The notes under the pieces were generated by a model. It was not told where the DNA came from. It made no database searches and worked only from the letters and a program-made list of their open reading frames with translations. A stretch of DNA of 6,287 nucleotides, from NCBI GenBank assembly GCA_916048115.1, contig CAJZGQ010000065.1, positions 1 to 6,287 on the forward strand. Reading direction: 5' to 3'. Source of the stretch: an uncultured Streptococcus sp. (GTDB lineage: Bacteria > Bacillota > Bacilli > Lactobacillales > Streptococcaceae). Below are positions 1-5,745 of the stretch, piece after piece. A program made the position numbers and the translations under genes. Every line of letters begins with the position of its first letter. Within the stretch, counting starts at the first letter, position 1.

Positions 1-37
1 TGGCAACGTGGGTTACCTCTTCTTGCGTAATTTTCAT
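1..37 (-). CDS. gatC: GatC, Asp-tRNA(Asn)/Glu-tRNA(Gln) amidotransferase subunit C (N-terminal fragment)
   Basis: Only the first 12 codons (MKITQEEVTHVA) are present; the gene runs off the low-coordinate edge. This is the usual start of streptococcal GatC, the small subunit of the GatCAB amidotransferase. That cytosolic enzyme converts Glu-tRNA(Gln), and Asp-tRNA(Asn) where it is made, to the amidated form for translation. The ATG is supported by an AAAGGA Shine-Dalgarno (44-49) with a 6-nt spacer. From family knowledge, gatA and gatB would follow. The gene has its own promoter just upstream and is separated from the glycosyltransferase cassette by a terminator. The call rests on a short peptide but the match is distinctive. 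Confidence 0.82.
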   Translation of the reverse strand, partial: MKITQEEVTHVA

Positions 38-78
38 CTTGCTTCCTTTCGTGAATTGATGATTTTTCAATACCCTCT

Positions 79-107
79 ATTTTACCATAATTTAGCTCAA
101 TTTGCTT
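79..107 (-). promoter_or_regulatory. Predicted gatC promoter (extended -10)
   Basis: On the minus strand TGGTAAAAT (79-87) forms an extended -10 (TGn plus TAAAAT). No good -35 lies at 17-18 nt; only a weak AAGCAA-like hexamer is present (about 102-107). Transcription would start near position 72, giving a leader of about 35 nt before the gatC ATG. The promoter lies immediately downstream of the terminator of the preceding cassette, so gatC is probably an independent unit. Confidence 0.5.
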
Positions 108-114
108 GCCTTAG

Positions 115-149
115 AAAAAATCTGTAGGACTTTTTTGTCGCTACAGATT
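115..149 (-). terminator. Rho-independent terminator of the glycosyltransferase cassette
   Basis: A perfect 9-bp inverted repeat, AATCTGTAG (119-127 on the plus strand) with CTACAGATT (141-149), is extended inward by GAC/GTC after a one-base bulge and closed by a six-base loop. On the minus strand the stem runs into a run of six T (120-115). It begins 7 nt after the TAA of the last cassette gene, so it most likely ends that transcript and insulates gatC. Confidence 0.88.
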
Positions 150-156
150 CTTCATT

Positions 157-1650
157 TTATATTGCTTTTTCACCTAATTGTCCCATCTCTGTTAGAGTTT
201 CTTTCCAGAGTTCCTGGACATGAGATGCGAGGTAGCAAGAAGCCAAGTCATAAGAAGCCTGATGAAATGGTGCAAGGTCACTTTCAAAGAGCTGGACCAG
301 CTTGTCTGCCAACTCTTTCACCAATTGTTCTTCTGGCACTGTCTCGCTATAAGGTACCAAAAAGCCATTTTCACCCTCTTTTATAAAAGTTGGATTGCCA
401 TAACGGGCATCAAAGCCGAGCAAGGCTAACCCTGCTCCAGCCGCCTCCATCAAGGTCAATCCAAAGGTCTCCCACTGAGAAGTGGTGAGGTAGGCTTGGT
501 AGCAGGGATAAATCTGCTTAAGATCCGCATGACCACGTAGATGAATAAAGTCTTGCGCTTCAAGCTCCTGAATCAGGTGTCGCAAGTTGTCCGCTTCGCC
601 ACCTTTCCCATAAATATCAAGCTGAAGGCCTGGGAGTCGTTTCTGTGCTTGAGCCACTACTCGAATGGCCAAATCGATGCGTTTTCTTGGATCCAAACGG
701 GAAGCTGTGATCACACTAAAGGGAGGCCCATCTCCTTGTGATTCCGACATTTCTTCTAGATGCCCCACTGGAATACTATAGATCGGAATTCCTTGGCTTC
801 CTTGCTTGGCAAGCGTCTGCTCCAAGACTTCTTTTTGAAGATCCGTCGCCGTGATGAAGTAATCGAAGCGTTTGGCATACTTGAACACATAATAGTACTC
901 ATAGTTGAGGTGGCCATTTTCAAATTCATGCTCCGAATGAAACACCATGGCGAGCTTGGAAGGAGCAGCTTTCTCCAACAAAGGGCGGGCAAAATCCATG
1001 CGCGAAGCCCGATCAAGCAGAATCAGATCCCCTTCTTTGAGCGAAAGTTTCGACAGAAAACGCCTCATCACTTCTGTATGGTTGGTCAAAATCTCAGGCC
1101 CCAGTTTATAGAGCCAGCTTTCACCGAACCTCAATTCTTCAAAGGCGATACTTCCATCTTGATTGTGATAGGTCCGTCTGAGAACACTACCATACTGAAA
1201 ATACTCTGTGACAAGTTTACAAGCTCCATAATACTCTCGCTTGATCCTATTTCCAGCCAAAAGATAGTCTACATAGCGGACACAGTCTGGATGATAGGGG
1301 TCCAGATGAAAAGTCAGTGCGTTTCTATCCGCAAATTGATAGCGAATGGCTTCTTCTGTTTTTTCAACAACATCTAGACGAGTCAGTTGAAACTCCATTT
1401 GCAAGGCCCCCACCGTCTTTTGAGGGACTGTAGTCTGTTGATCTGTAAAGCCTAAATGAGCAAAAAGCAACTCCTCATCCCGGTGCCCCAATGAGAGGTA
1501 ATAGGCCAATTTTTCTGGAGTGGGCCAAGTGGTAAAGACAAACTTCGCTGCCGCTCCTAGACTCCGGAGCATCTTTGCCCGAGAGGCTTGTGCAACATCG
1601 ACCCCATTGGGTTCAAATCCCACTAATAGATTAAAGGTATAAATGGTCAT
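157..1650 (-). CDS. GtfA-like GT4 glycosyltransferase (SRR-protein O-GlcNAc transferase family)
   Basis: This 497-aa protein matches GtfA (Gtf1), the ~500-aa cytosolic enzyme that transfers GlcNAc from UDP-GlcNAc to Ser/Thr of serine-rich-repeat adhesins together with GtfB. Visible features are an N-terminal Rossmann segment with SRAKMLRSLG (23-32), an inserted beta-rich add-on region (about 80-185, the GtfA acceptor-binding region), FHSEH (237-241), the nucleotide-sugar motif ITASRLDPRKRID (314-326), IYGKGGE (346-352), an intact E-x7-E at E394/E402 in ETFGLTLME, and the tail motif GFDARYGNPTFI (412-423). Compared with adhesin-cluster GtfA as I remember it, the loop before E-x7-E (SQWETFGL versus SEGFGL) and the RLDPRKR segment differ, so it is a diverged paralogue. 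There is no signal peptide or membrane segment. The ATG overlaps the stop of the GtfB-like gene as ATGA and has a strong SD. Family assignment is secure; the sugar and acceptor are inferred. Confidence 0.85.
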   Translation of the reverse strand: MTIYTFNLLVGFEPNGVDVAQASRAKMLRSLGAAAKFVFTTWPTPEKLAYYLSLGHRDEELLFAHLGFTDQQTTVPQKTVGALQMEFQLTRLDVVEKTEEAIRYQFADRNALTFHLDPYHPDCVRYVDYLLAGNRIKREYYGACKLVTEYFQYGSVLRRTYHNQDGSIAFEELRFGESWLYKLGPEILTNHTEVMRRFLSKLSLKEGDLILLDRASRMDFARPLLEKAAPSKLAMVFHSEHEFENGHLNYEYYYVFKYAKRFDYFITATDLQKEVLEQTLAKQGSQGIPIYSIPVGHLEEMSESQGDGPPFSVITASRLDPRKRIDLAIRVVAQAQKRLPGLQLDIYGKGGEADNLRHLIQELEAQDFIHLRGHADLKQIYPCYQAYLTTSQWETFGLTLMEAAGAGLALLGFDARYGNPTFIKEGENGFLVPYSETVPEEQLVKELADKLVQLFESDLAPFHQASYDLASCYLASHVQELWKETLTEMGQLGEKAI

Positions 1651-2930
1651 ACTGTTCCTCCCTCTAATCGCTTAAAGATCTCTTTTAGAGCATCTTTTTC
1701 AGGCAGTTCCAAAATCCGCACTTGCTCTCTTAACAATGATTTAAAAGCGTCTGGCTGCTGGACTAATGCTTCTAATTGATTTCTCATTTCTTCTACTGTA
1801 TCGGTAATCGTGCTCAATTCTTTATAGGCTTCCTGGTGCACCGTACTCTTCAACCCAAACAAGACTTGCCCATTTTCAAGAGCACGTATACTACTGTTCA
1901 TCACTTCTTCCCCTTGGTTGCAATCCAGATAAATAGAGCATCTAGCTAATAAACTCTCATAATTTCCCAGCGAAATCCCTGGATAGAGGCGTACATTTGG
2001 TCGAGCTGCTAAATCTGTTAATTTCGGACCCATGGCCGTTAAGGCTGCAATGTGAAAGGTCACTTGTGGGAATTGTTGGACCAGGCTAGTTAAGCCTTCA
2101 ACTTCTTGAGAAGCCGTCATAACCAGGGCTTCTGGTTGAAAACTTTCTTGCTCCACATCTACCAACCCCGACAGAGCCGTGATTCCGTCTTTTTTCTCAC
2201 TCAAAAGGCCAGCTTCTACCAACAAAATCTGGCCAACATGCTCTTTAATATCATCTAGAGCATGAGCTTCACGAGCACAGTAGGCTAGTCGCTCCTTTGG
2301 TATCTCTTTCACAACATCTAACAATGTTTTATCCATCAAAAGGATGGCTTCATTGTCTGGCAAGACTTGTTTCAGAACGGCTCTCAGCAACTCTTCTTTA
2401 TTAGCATACAGATGATCCCGTCCTTTAGGGGGTTGATACAAAAAGATCCCTTGCGAAATATAATGAAGCAGGACTTCTTCTTGCTGACGGTTCAAATAAA
2501 TGTCTAAATATGGTTGACCAGTTTCTGTAAGGAGACTCTGTTTGCTTCTCCAACCATAGCGATTGTAGAAATCAATAGATGCGATCTCTTCTCCCTGACC
2601 AAACCACTCTACTCTGTCAACCGTTCGTGACAAGATATCCCCTCGCAAAACCACATTGGCACGACGTTCCTCCCCATCAAAAAGATAGGTCGTGATCCCA
2701 AGCGTCCAACATTCCCATAATTCTGGAACTTCTAGATCATTGAAAAATAAAGGGTTCCCAACTTTTGATGCCGGGTCTTTTTGGGTAAAAAAGGTCGCCA
2801 GACTCTCTGTCTGTTCAGCTATATCTGTTTCCAAATTGGTCACAAACACACGGTAGGGCTGGCCAAGTGTGTCCAATAATTTTCGCAAACGATCCAGCTC
2901 TCTGGTCTGCTCTGATGCAATAATGAACAT
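1647..2930 (-). CDS. GtfB-like glycosylation chaperone/co-factor (Gtf2 family)
   Basis: This 427-aa protein resembles GtfB (Gtf2), the non-catalytic partner that binds the SRR polypeptide and stabilises and activates GtfA. Family-like segments are NPLFFNDLEVPELWE (59-73), VDRVEWF (104-110) followed by FYNRYGWR (121-128), GQPYLDIYLN (138-147), and a C-terminal Rossmann-like part with PNVRLYPGIS (311-320) and IYLDCNQGEEV (333-343). No E-x7-E or other GT4 catalytic motif is seen, which agrees with a catalytically inactive partner (inference). No signal peptide or membrane helix is visible. The start at 2930 has AAAGGA (2936-2941) with a 5-nt spacer. Its position just before the GtfA-like gene with an ATGA overlap supports a complex; in the adhesin clusters I recall, gtfA usually precedes gtfB, so the order is reversed here. 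The C-terminal part is also related to the tail of the GT8 protein at 3831-5054. Confidence 0.8.
   Translation of the reverse strand: MFIIASEQTRELDRLRKLLDTLGQPYRVFVTNLETDIAEQTESLATFFTQKDPASKVGNPLFFNDLEVPELWECWTLGITTYLFDGEERRANVVLRGDILSRTVDRVEWFGQGEEIASIDFYNRYGWRSKQSLLTETGQPYLDIYLNRQQEEVLLHYISQGIFLYQPPKGRDHLYANKEELLRAVLKQVLPDNEAILLMDKTLLDVVKEIPKERLAYCAREAHALDDIKEHVGQILLVEAGLLSEKKDGITALSGLVDVEQESFQPEALVMTASQEVEGLTSLVQQFPQVTFHIAALTAMGPKLTDLAARPNVRLYPGISLGNYESLLARCSIYLDCNQGEEVMNSSIRALENGQVLFGLKSTVHQEAYKELSTITDTVEEMRNQLEALVQQPDAFKSLLREQVRILELPEKDALKEIFKRLEGGTV
1656..1663 (-). promoter_or_regulatory. Strong Shine-Dalgarno for the GtfA-like gene
   Basis: The minus strand reads AGGGAGGA five nt before the ATG at 1650, inside the last codons of the GtfB-like gene. 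Together with the ATGA stop/start overlap it fixes the start and suggests coupled, roughly equal synthesis of the two proteins, as expected for subunits of one complex. Confidence 0.75.
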
Positions 2931-2935
2931 GCTGA

Positions 2936-2941
2936 TCCTTT
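2936..2941 (-). promoter_or_regulatory. Shine-Dalgarno of the GtfB-like gene
   Basis: AAAGGA on the minus strand lies 5 nt before ATG 2930, within the 26-nt gap after the GT2 stop. The gap contains no terminator or promoter, so the GT8/GT2 half and the GtfB/GtfA half are probably one transcript. Confidence 0.6.
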
Positions 2942-2956
2942 CTCATCAATAAGTTC

Positions 2957-3856
2957 TTAGTCCATGGTTTCAACGAAACTGAGGTTGATCACCACGCGCT
3001 CATAGGTTTCTGACTCTTGCAAGCCAGCTTCTTCTAGTTTTTCAAGAGCCCGTTTCAACCGCGTTTTATAGATATAGCGGTGCCAGGTCAGATCATAGCC
3101 CAACATCCCAAGAAGAGCCAATTTTTCTTGCTTGGCTTCCATCTCATCGAGTACCCGCTTTTCTGTCCAAACCTGGGACAGAGTATCTGAACGACCCACG
3201 CGATACCAATAAATACATTTCTCCGTATGGACCACCCGATTGGCTTTTAAGAAGAGCTTGTACATGAGAAAGTTATCTTCAACATTTTTTCCGACCGGAA
3301 AACGAAGCCCTTCAAATAGGTTACGCTTATAGAGCTTCATCATAGCACAGGCCCAGGCCATATCTCTGGTCTCCTGAATGGCATCGTGGTCCATAATTGC
3401 TCGCCCCTCATAAAGGGTCTCTGAATAATCATCGTCCGTTACCTTGATCAAGTATTTGCTACTACTGTCATCATAGAGGTTATAGTTGGCTACCGAGACA
3501 TCCGCATCATACTTCTTCAGTTGGCAATAGAGCACTTCTACATAGTCCTCCGTCACCCAGTCATCTGGATCAATAAAGGTAATGTAATCACCAGTAGCTA
3601 ACTCAATCCCTGTATTACGAGCAGCAGATAAGCCCCCATTTTCTTGACGGACATAGCGGATACGCGCATCCTTCCTAAAAAATTCTTTACAGATCTCTTC
3701 TGATTGGTCTGGCGAACCATCATTGACCAATATGATCTCTAAATTCGGGTAAGTCTGATGGATAACCGTTTCCAAACATTGCCTCAAATAAGCTTCTACA
3801 TTATAGATGGGAATGATAATACTGACTACTTCATTTGCTTCCATACTTCTTCTCAT
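2957..3856 (-). CDS. GT2 family glycosyltransferase (cytosolic, GT-A fold)
   Basis: A 299-aa single-domain GT2 enzyme. The N-terminus has VSIIIPIYN (11-19), the nucleotide-binding VNDGSPD (44-50), GGLSAARNTG (74-83) and the metal-binding DPDDW (D96, D98, D99). NVEDN (191-195) supplies the likely catalytic base D194, and YWYRVGRSDTLSQ (216-228) is typical of streptococcal capsule/SRR-type GT2 proteins. There is no membrane helix, so it probably adds a sugar in the cytosol from a UDP-sugar. In this context the acceptor is probably the glycan begun by the GtfA/GtfB-like pair (inference). The start is uncertain: ATG 3856 overlaps the GT8 gene by 26 nt and ATG 3844 (protein from M5, MEANEVVS) by 14 nt. 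Both have only weak purine-rich SDs, and M5 places the first beta-strand at a more usual distance from the N-terminus. Donor and linkage cannot be read from sequence. Confidence 0.85.
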   Translation of the reverse strand: MRRSMEANEVVSIIIPIYNVEAYLRQCLETVIHQTYPNLEIILVNDGSPDQSEEICKEFFRKDARIRYVRQENGGLSAARNTGIELATGDYITFIDPDDWVTEDYVEVLYCQLKKYDADVSVANYNLYDDSSSKYLIKVTDDDYSETLYEGRAIMDHDAIQETRDMAWACAMMKLYKRNLFEGLRFPVGKNVEDNFLMYKLFLKANRVVHTEKCIYWYRVGRSDTLSQVWTEKRVLDEMEAKQEKLALLGMLGYDLTWHRYIYKTRLKRALEKLEEAGLQESETYERVVINLSFVETMD

Positions 3857-5054
3857 TTCTCTTTAAATAATCGCGAATCGCTGCCACCATATCCTGCACC
3901 TGATCATCCCTAAACACCTGATTCTCACCATTCTGCACATGATTGGTTCCCTCAAAAGAAAAAATAGGGACGCCTTGTTGGCTGAGTGTTTGCGTGATTT
4001 GATCGACCTCATCATAGGGATTGATATCCAGATACAAATCCAATTTTTCTAGGACTTTTCGACTGGTCAAGGGATCAAAAGAGGGATAAAGAAAGAGGTT
4101 AGGGTAGCGTTCCAATTGCACCAAGTTAAAGCCAAAATGACTATGGGCAAGGACATGAATCGCGACATCTGATAACTCTTTTAACAACGTCTCCAACTCG
4201 TGGATATCTGCTGTATGGGTATAAATAGCCGCATGATAAGGAAAATCTCCCACTAGATCTTGATAGGTTTGCTTCAAAATCGGTTTTCGAAGCAAAATTT
4301 CCTCCCAAGAGAGGGCATAATAAAACCACCATAATTCACGAAAACGATTGAAGCGTTTGGAGGTCCATGGTTTATTATGAGAGGTATAGTGAACGACTGC
4401 TGGGATCCCTTGGAAGGCATCATACCAGTCCAAATCCCCATAGAGATATTGATCCTTATCAGACCCTACTTGTAGATTATAGGTCCAAGGTAATGGATAC
4501 CAAGCATCTTTGAAATACAAATTCAAAATTCCTTGATCTCCGTAGACATGCTGATGGTGCTCGCGAGTGAGGTCAAAAAGAGCCTCTGTCACTTGGTGCT
4601 CTTGCCACCAAGCCCTATCAATCACCAAAAGTCCAGCATTAAAACCATCTGTCGTCGTCGGCTTATCTACCACTGCACCCAGTCCATAACCTTTTAGATC
4701 GACCTCAAATAAAGGCGATAAATCCTGTGTAAAGATCATATCACAATCCAGATAGAGGATTCGCTCTTCTTCCACAATCTCTGGAATAGCGTAACGGAAA
4801 TAGGTTGCATAGTGAATATGGTCACTTGGAAGCGAAAAGGACTGGAATTGCTCGGGTGACATTCGACAATTGAGCACTTCTGAATCCAACTGGCGCAAGC
4901 GCTGATTCATGATAGTAAACCACTCAGTTGGTAGATCTTCATTTAAGATATAAATTTTCAACTGGTCCTGATGGGCACACAGTGACTTCATAGCGGTCTC
5001 CAACTTCTCCATATAAGACAGATTGGCTGAAAACACGACAGCTTTTTTACTCAT
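3831..5054 (-). CDS. GT8 family glycosyltransferase with a C-terminal GtfB-like module
   Basis: A 407-aa, two-part protein. Residues 1 to ~255 are a GT8 (GT-A fold, retaining) domain: substrate loop HYATYFRYAIP (81-91), the metal-binding DxD in YLDCDMIF (D103, D105), GFNAGLLVID (137-146), GDQGILN (172-178) and the closing HYTSHNKPW (222-230) with its metal-ligand histidine. Such enzymes transfer Glc or Gal from a UDP-sugar, and GT8 members extend glycans on SRR adhesins. Residues ~275-400 are an extra domain: HVLAHSHFG (300-308), PNLFLYPSF (318-326), LYLDINPYDEV (340-350), GVPIFSF (361-367). This part resembles the C-terminal end of the GtfB-like protein in the same cassette. No membrane segment is seen. 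It is the first gene of the cassette, with ATG 5054 preceded by AAGGGG (5060-5065) at 5 nt. Its TGA lies inside the GT2 gene. The GT8 assignment is secure; sugar and acceptor are inferred. Confidence 0.88.
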   Translation of the reverse strand: MSKKAVVFSANLSYMEKLETAMKSLCAHQDQLKIYILNEDLPTEWFTIMNQRLRQLDSEVLNCRMSPEQFQSFSLPSDHIHYATYFRYAIPEIVEEERILYLDCDMIFTQDLSPLFEVDLKGYGLGAVVDKPTTTDGFNAGLLVIDRAWWQEHQVTEALFDLTREHHQHVYGDQGILNLYFKDAWYPLPWTYNLQVGSDKDQYLYGDLDWYDAFQGIPAVVHYTSHNKPWTSKRFNRFRELWWFYYALSWEEILLRKPILKQTYQDLVGDFPYHAAIYTHTADIHELETLLKELSDVAIHVLAHSHFGFNLVQLERYPNLFLYPSFDPLTSRKVLEKLDLYLDINPYDEVDQITQTLSQQGVPIFSFEGTNHVQNGENQVFRDDQVQDMVAAIRDYLKRNEKKYGSK

Positions 5055-5077
5055 AACTTCCCCTTTTTTCTTTCATT

Positions 5078-5106
5078 AGAATACCATTTTCAAGAGAGGA
5101 AAACAA
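5078..5106 (-). promoter_or_regulatory. Predicted promoter of the glycosyltransferase cassette
   Basis: On the minus strand TTGTTT (5101-5106) is followed after exactly 17 nt by TATTCT (5078-5083), and TGG directly before it makes an extended -10 (TGGTATTCT). Predicted transcription start is near 5071, giving a short leader of about 17 nt that carries the AAGGGG SD. No other promoter of this quality was seen within the cassette, so all four genes probably start here. Confidence 0.65.
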
Positions 5107-5118
5107 TTTCTAAGCCCC

Positions 5119-5155
5119 AAAAAAGAGGCCTAGACACGTGTCTACAACCTCTTTT
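5119..5155 (-). terminator. Rho-independent terminator of codY-pncA with a 14-bp palindromic core
   Basis: AAAAGAGG (5121-5128) pairs with CCTCTTTT (5148-5155). Inside this stem lies a perfect palindrome, TAGACACGTGTCTA (5131-5144), separated by a small asymmetric internal loop (CC versus CAA). On the minus strand the structure ends in six T (5124-5119). It starts 11 nt after the pncA stop and lies just upstream of the cassette promoter, so it should separate the two transcripts. The outer stem is A/T-rich on its flank, so termination may be partial. Confidence 0.8.
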
Positions 5156-5166
5156 ACATCGGTTTC

Positions 5167-5745
5167 TTATTTTTGGTCTAATACAGCTAGTGTATCGTCT
5201 ACCAAACTTGCCCCTAAGACATGCTTGAAGTGATTCAAAGCAAACTGGTGATTTTCAGGAGTGAGCGACGCCACTGCAGGTTCCACAACTTCGATCTGAT
5301 AACCCAGATTGTAGGCATCAACCGCTGTATGAAGGACACAGATATCGGTCAAGACACCCGTCAAAATAACGGTATCCACATGACGTTCCCGAAGTCGGAT
5401 ATCTAGATCTGTCCCTGAAAAAGCAGAATAATGACGTTTGTCCATCCAAAAGACGCGTGAATCCGCTTTGTGCTCCCGATAAAAATCTGCTAAAGGGCCG
5501 TACAAATCACGTCCACTAGTCCCAATGATATTATGGGGTGGAAAAAGCTTGCTTTCAGGATGAAAAGGATCGTCTACATCATGTGCATCAATGGCAAAAA
5601 AGACATAGGCTCCTTGGTCAAAGGCCAATTGGGTCACCTGAGCAATGTTCTCAGAAATGGCTTGGGCGGGAGCCCCTGCCGTTAGCTTACCTTCATCCGC
5701 TACAAAATCAACGGTGTAGTCAATCGAAATTAATGCTTTAGCCAT
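5167..5745 (-). CDS. pncA: Nicotinamidase (isochorismatase-fold cysteine hydrolase)
   Basis: This 192-aa enzyme deamidates nicotinamide to nicotinate plus ammonia in the cytosol, feeding NAD salvage. The catalytic triad is visible as D9 (ISIDYTVDF), K103 (WMDKRHYSAF) and C136 (GVLTDICVLHT). The likely metal ligands are D53, H55 (AIDAHD), E64 and H71. The cis-peptide segment before the nucleophile (GVLTD) is present. These numbers coincide with those I recall for the pneumococcal nicotinamidase, so I prefer this to a generic isochorismatase call. Length is normal for the family. The ATG overlaps the codY TAA as TAATG and has only a weak AAGAGA-type SD, so translation is probably coupled to codY. 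A terminator follows 11 nt after the stop. Activity on pyrazinamide or other amides is possible but not readable here. Confidence 0.92.
   Translation of the reverse strand: MAKALISIDYTVDFVADEGKLTAGAPAQAISENIAQVTQLAFDQGAYVFFAIDAHDVDDPFHPESKLFPPHNIIGTSGRDLYGPLADFYREHKADSRVFWMDKRHYSAFSGTDLDIRLRERHVDTVILTGVLTDICVLHTAVDAYNLGYQIEVVEPAVASLTPENHQFALNHFKHVLGASLVDDTLAVLDQK

Noticed and set aside
48..72. Short ATTGA/TCAAT inverted repeat in the gatC leader
   Set aside because: The arms are five A/T-rich bases; it is too weak to call a riboswitch, T-box or operator. The whole leader is only about 35 nt, too short for a T-box.
760..1377. A 205-codon open frame on the plus strand
   Set aside because: It lies wholly opposite the GtfA-like gene, has no plausible SD or promoter, and its translation shows no recognisable domain; it is an antisense shadow. 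The same applies to plus-strand frames at 102-386, 220-429, 541-741, 5221-5406 and 5538-5741 and minus-strand frames at 756-1016 and 4141-4332.
2957..3856. GT2 as a membrane-bound polyprenyl-phosphate sugar transferase (GtrB/PgfS type)
   Set aside because: No hydrophobic membrane helices are present; the protein is a soluble single-domain GT2.
157..5054. Capsule or teichoic-acid polysaccharide operon
   Set aside because: There is no flippase, polymerase, priming transferase or sugar-nucleotide synthesis gene, and the GtfA/GtfB-like pair points to protein O-glycosylation.
5084..5110. TTTTC and GAAAA half-sites around the cassette promoter as a CodY box
   Set aside because: The half-sites are 7 nt apart instead of the 1 nt in the AATTTTCnGAAAATT consensus, so a CodY operator is not supported despite the nearby codY gene.
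115..5155. Similarity between the two terminators (TGTAGCGAC versus TGTAGACAC on the minus strand) as insertion-site repeats
   Set aside because: The shared stretch is about five bases with mismatches and lies inside hairpin stems. No transposase, integrase or clear target-site duplication was found at either edge of the cassette.
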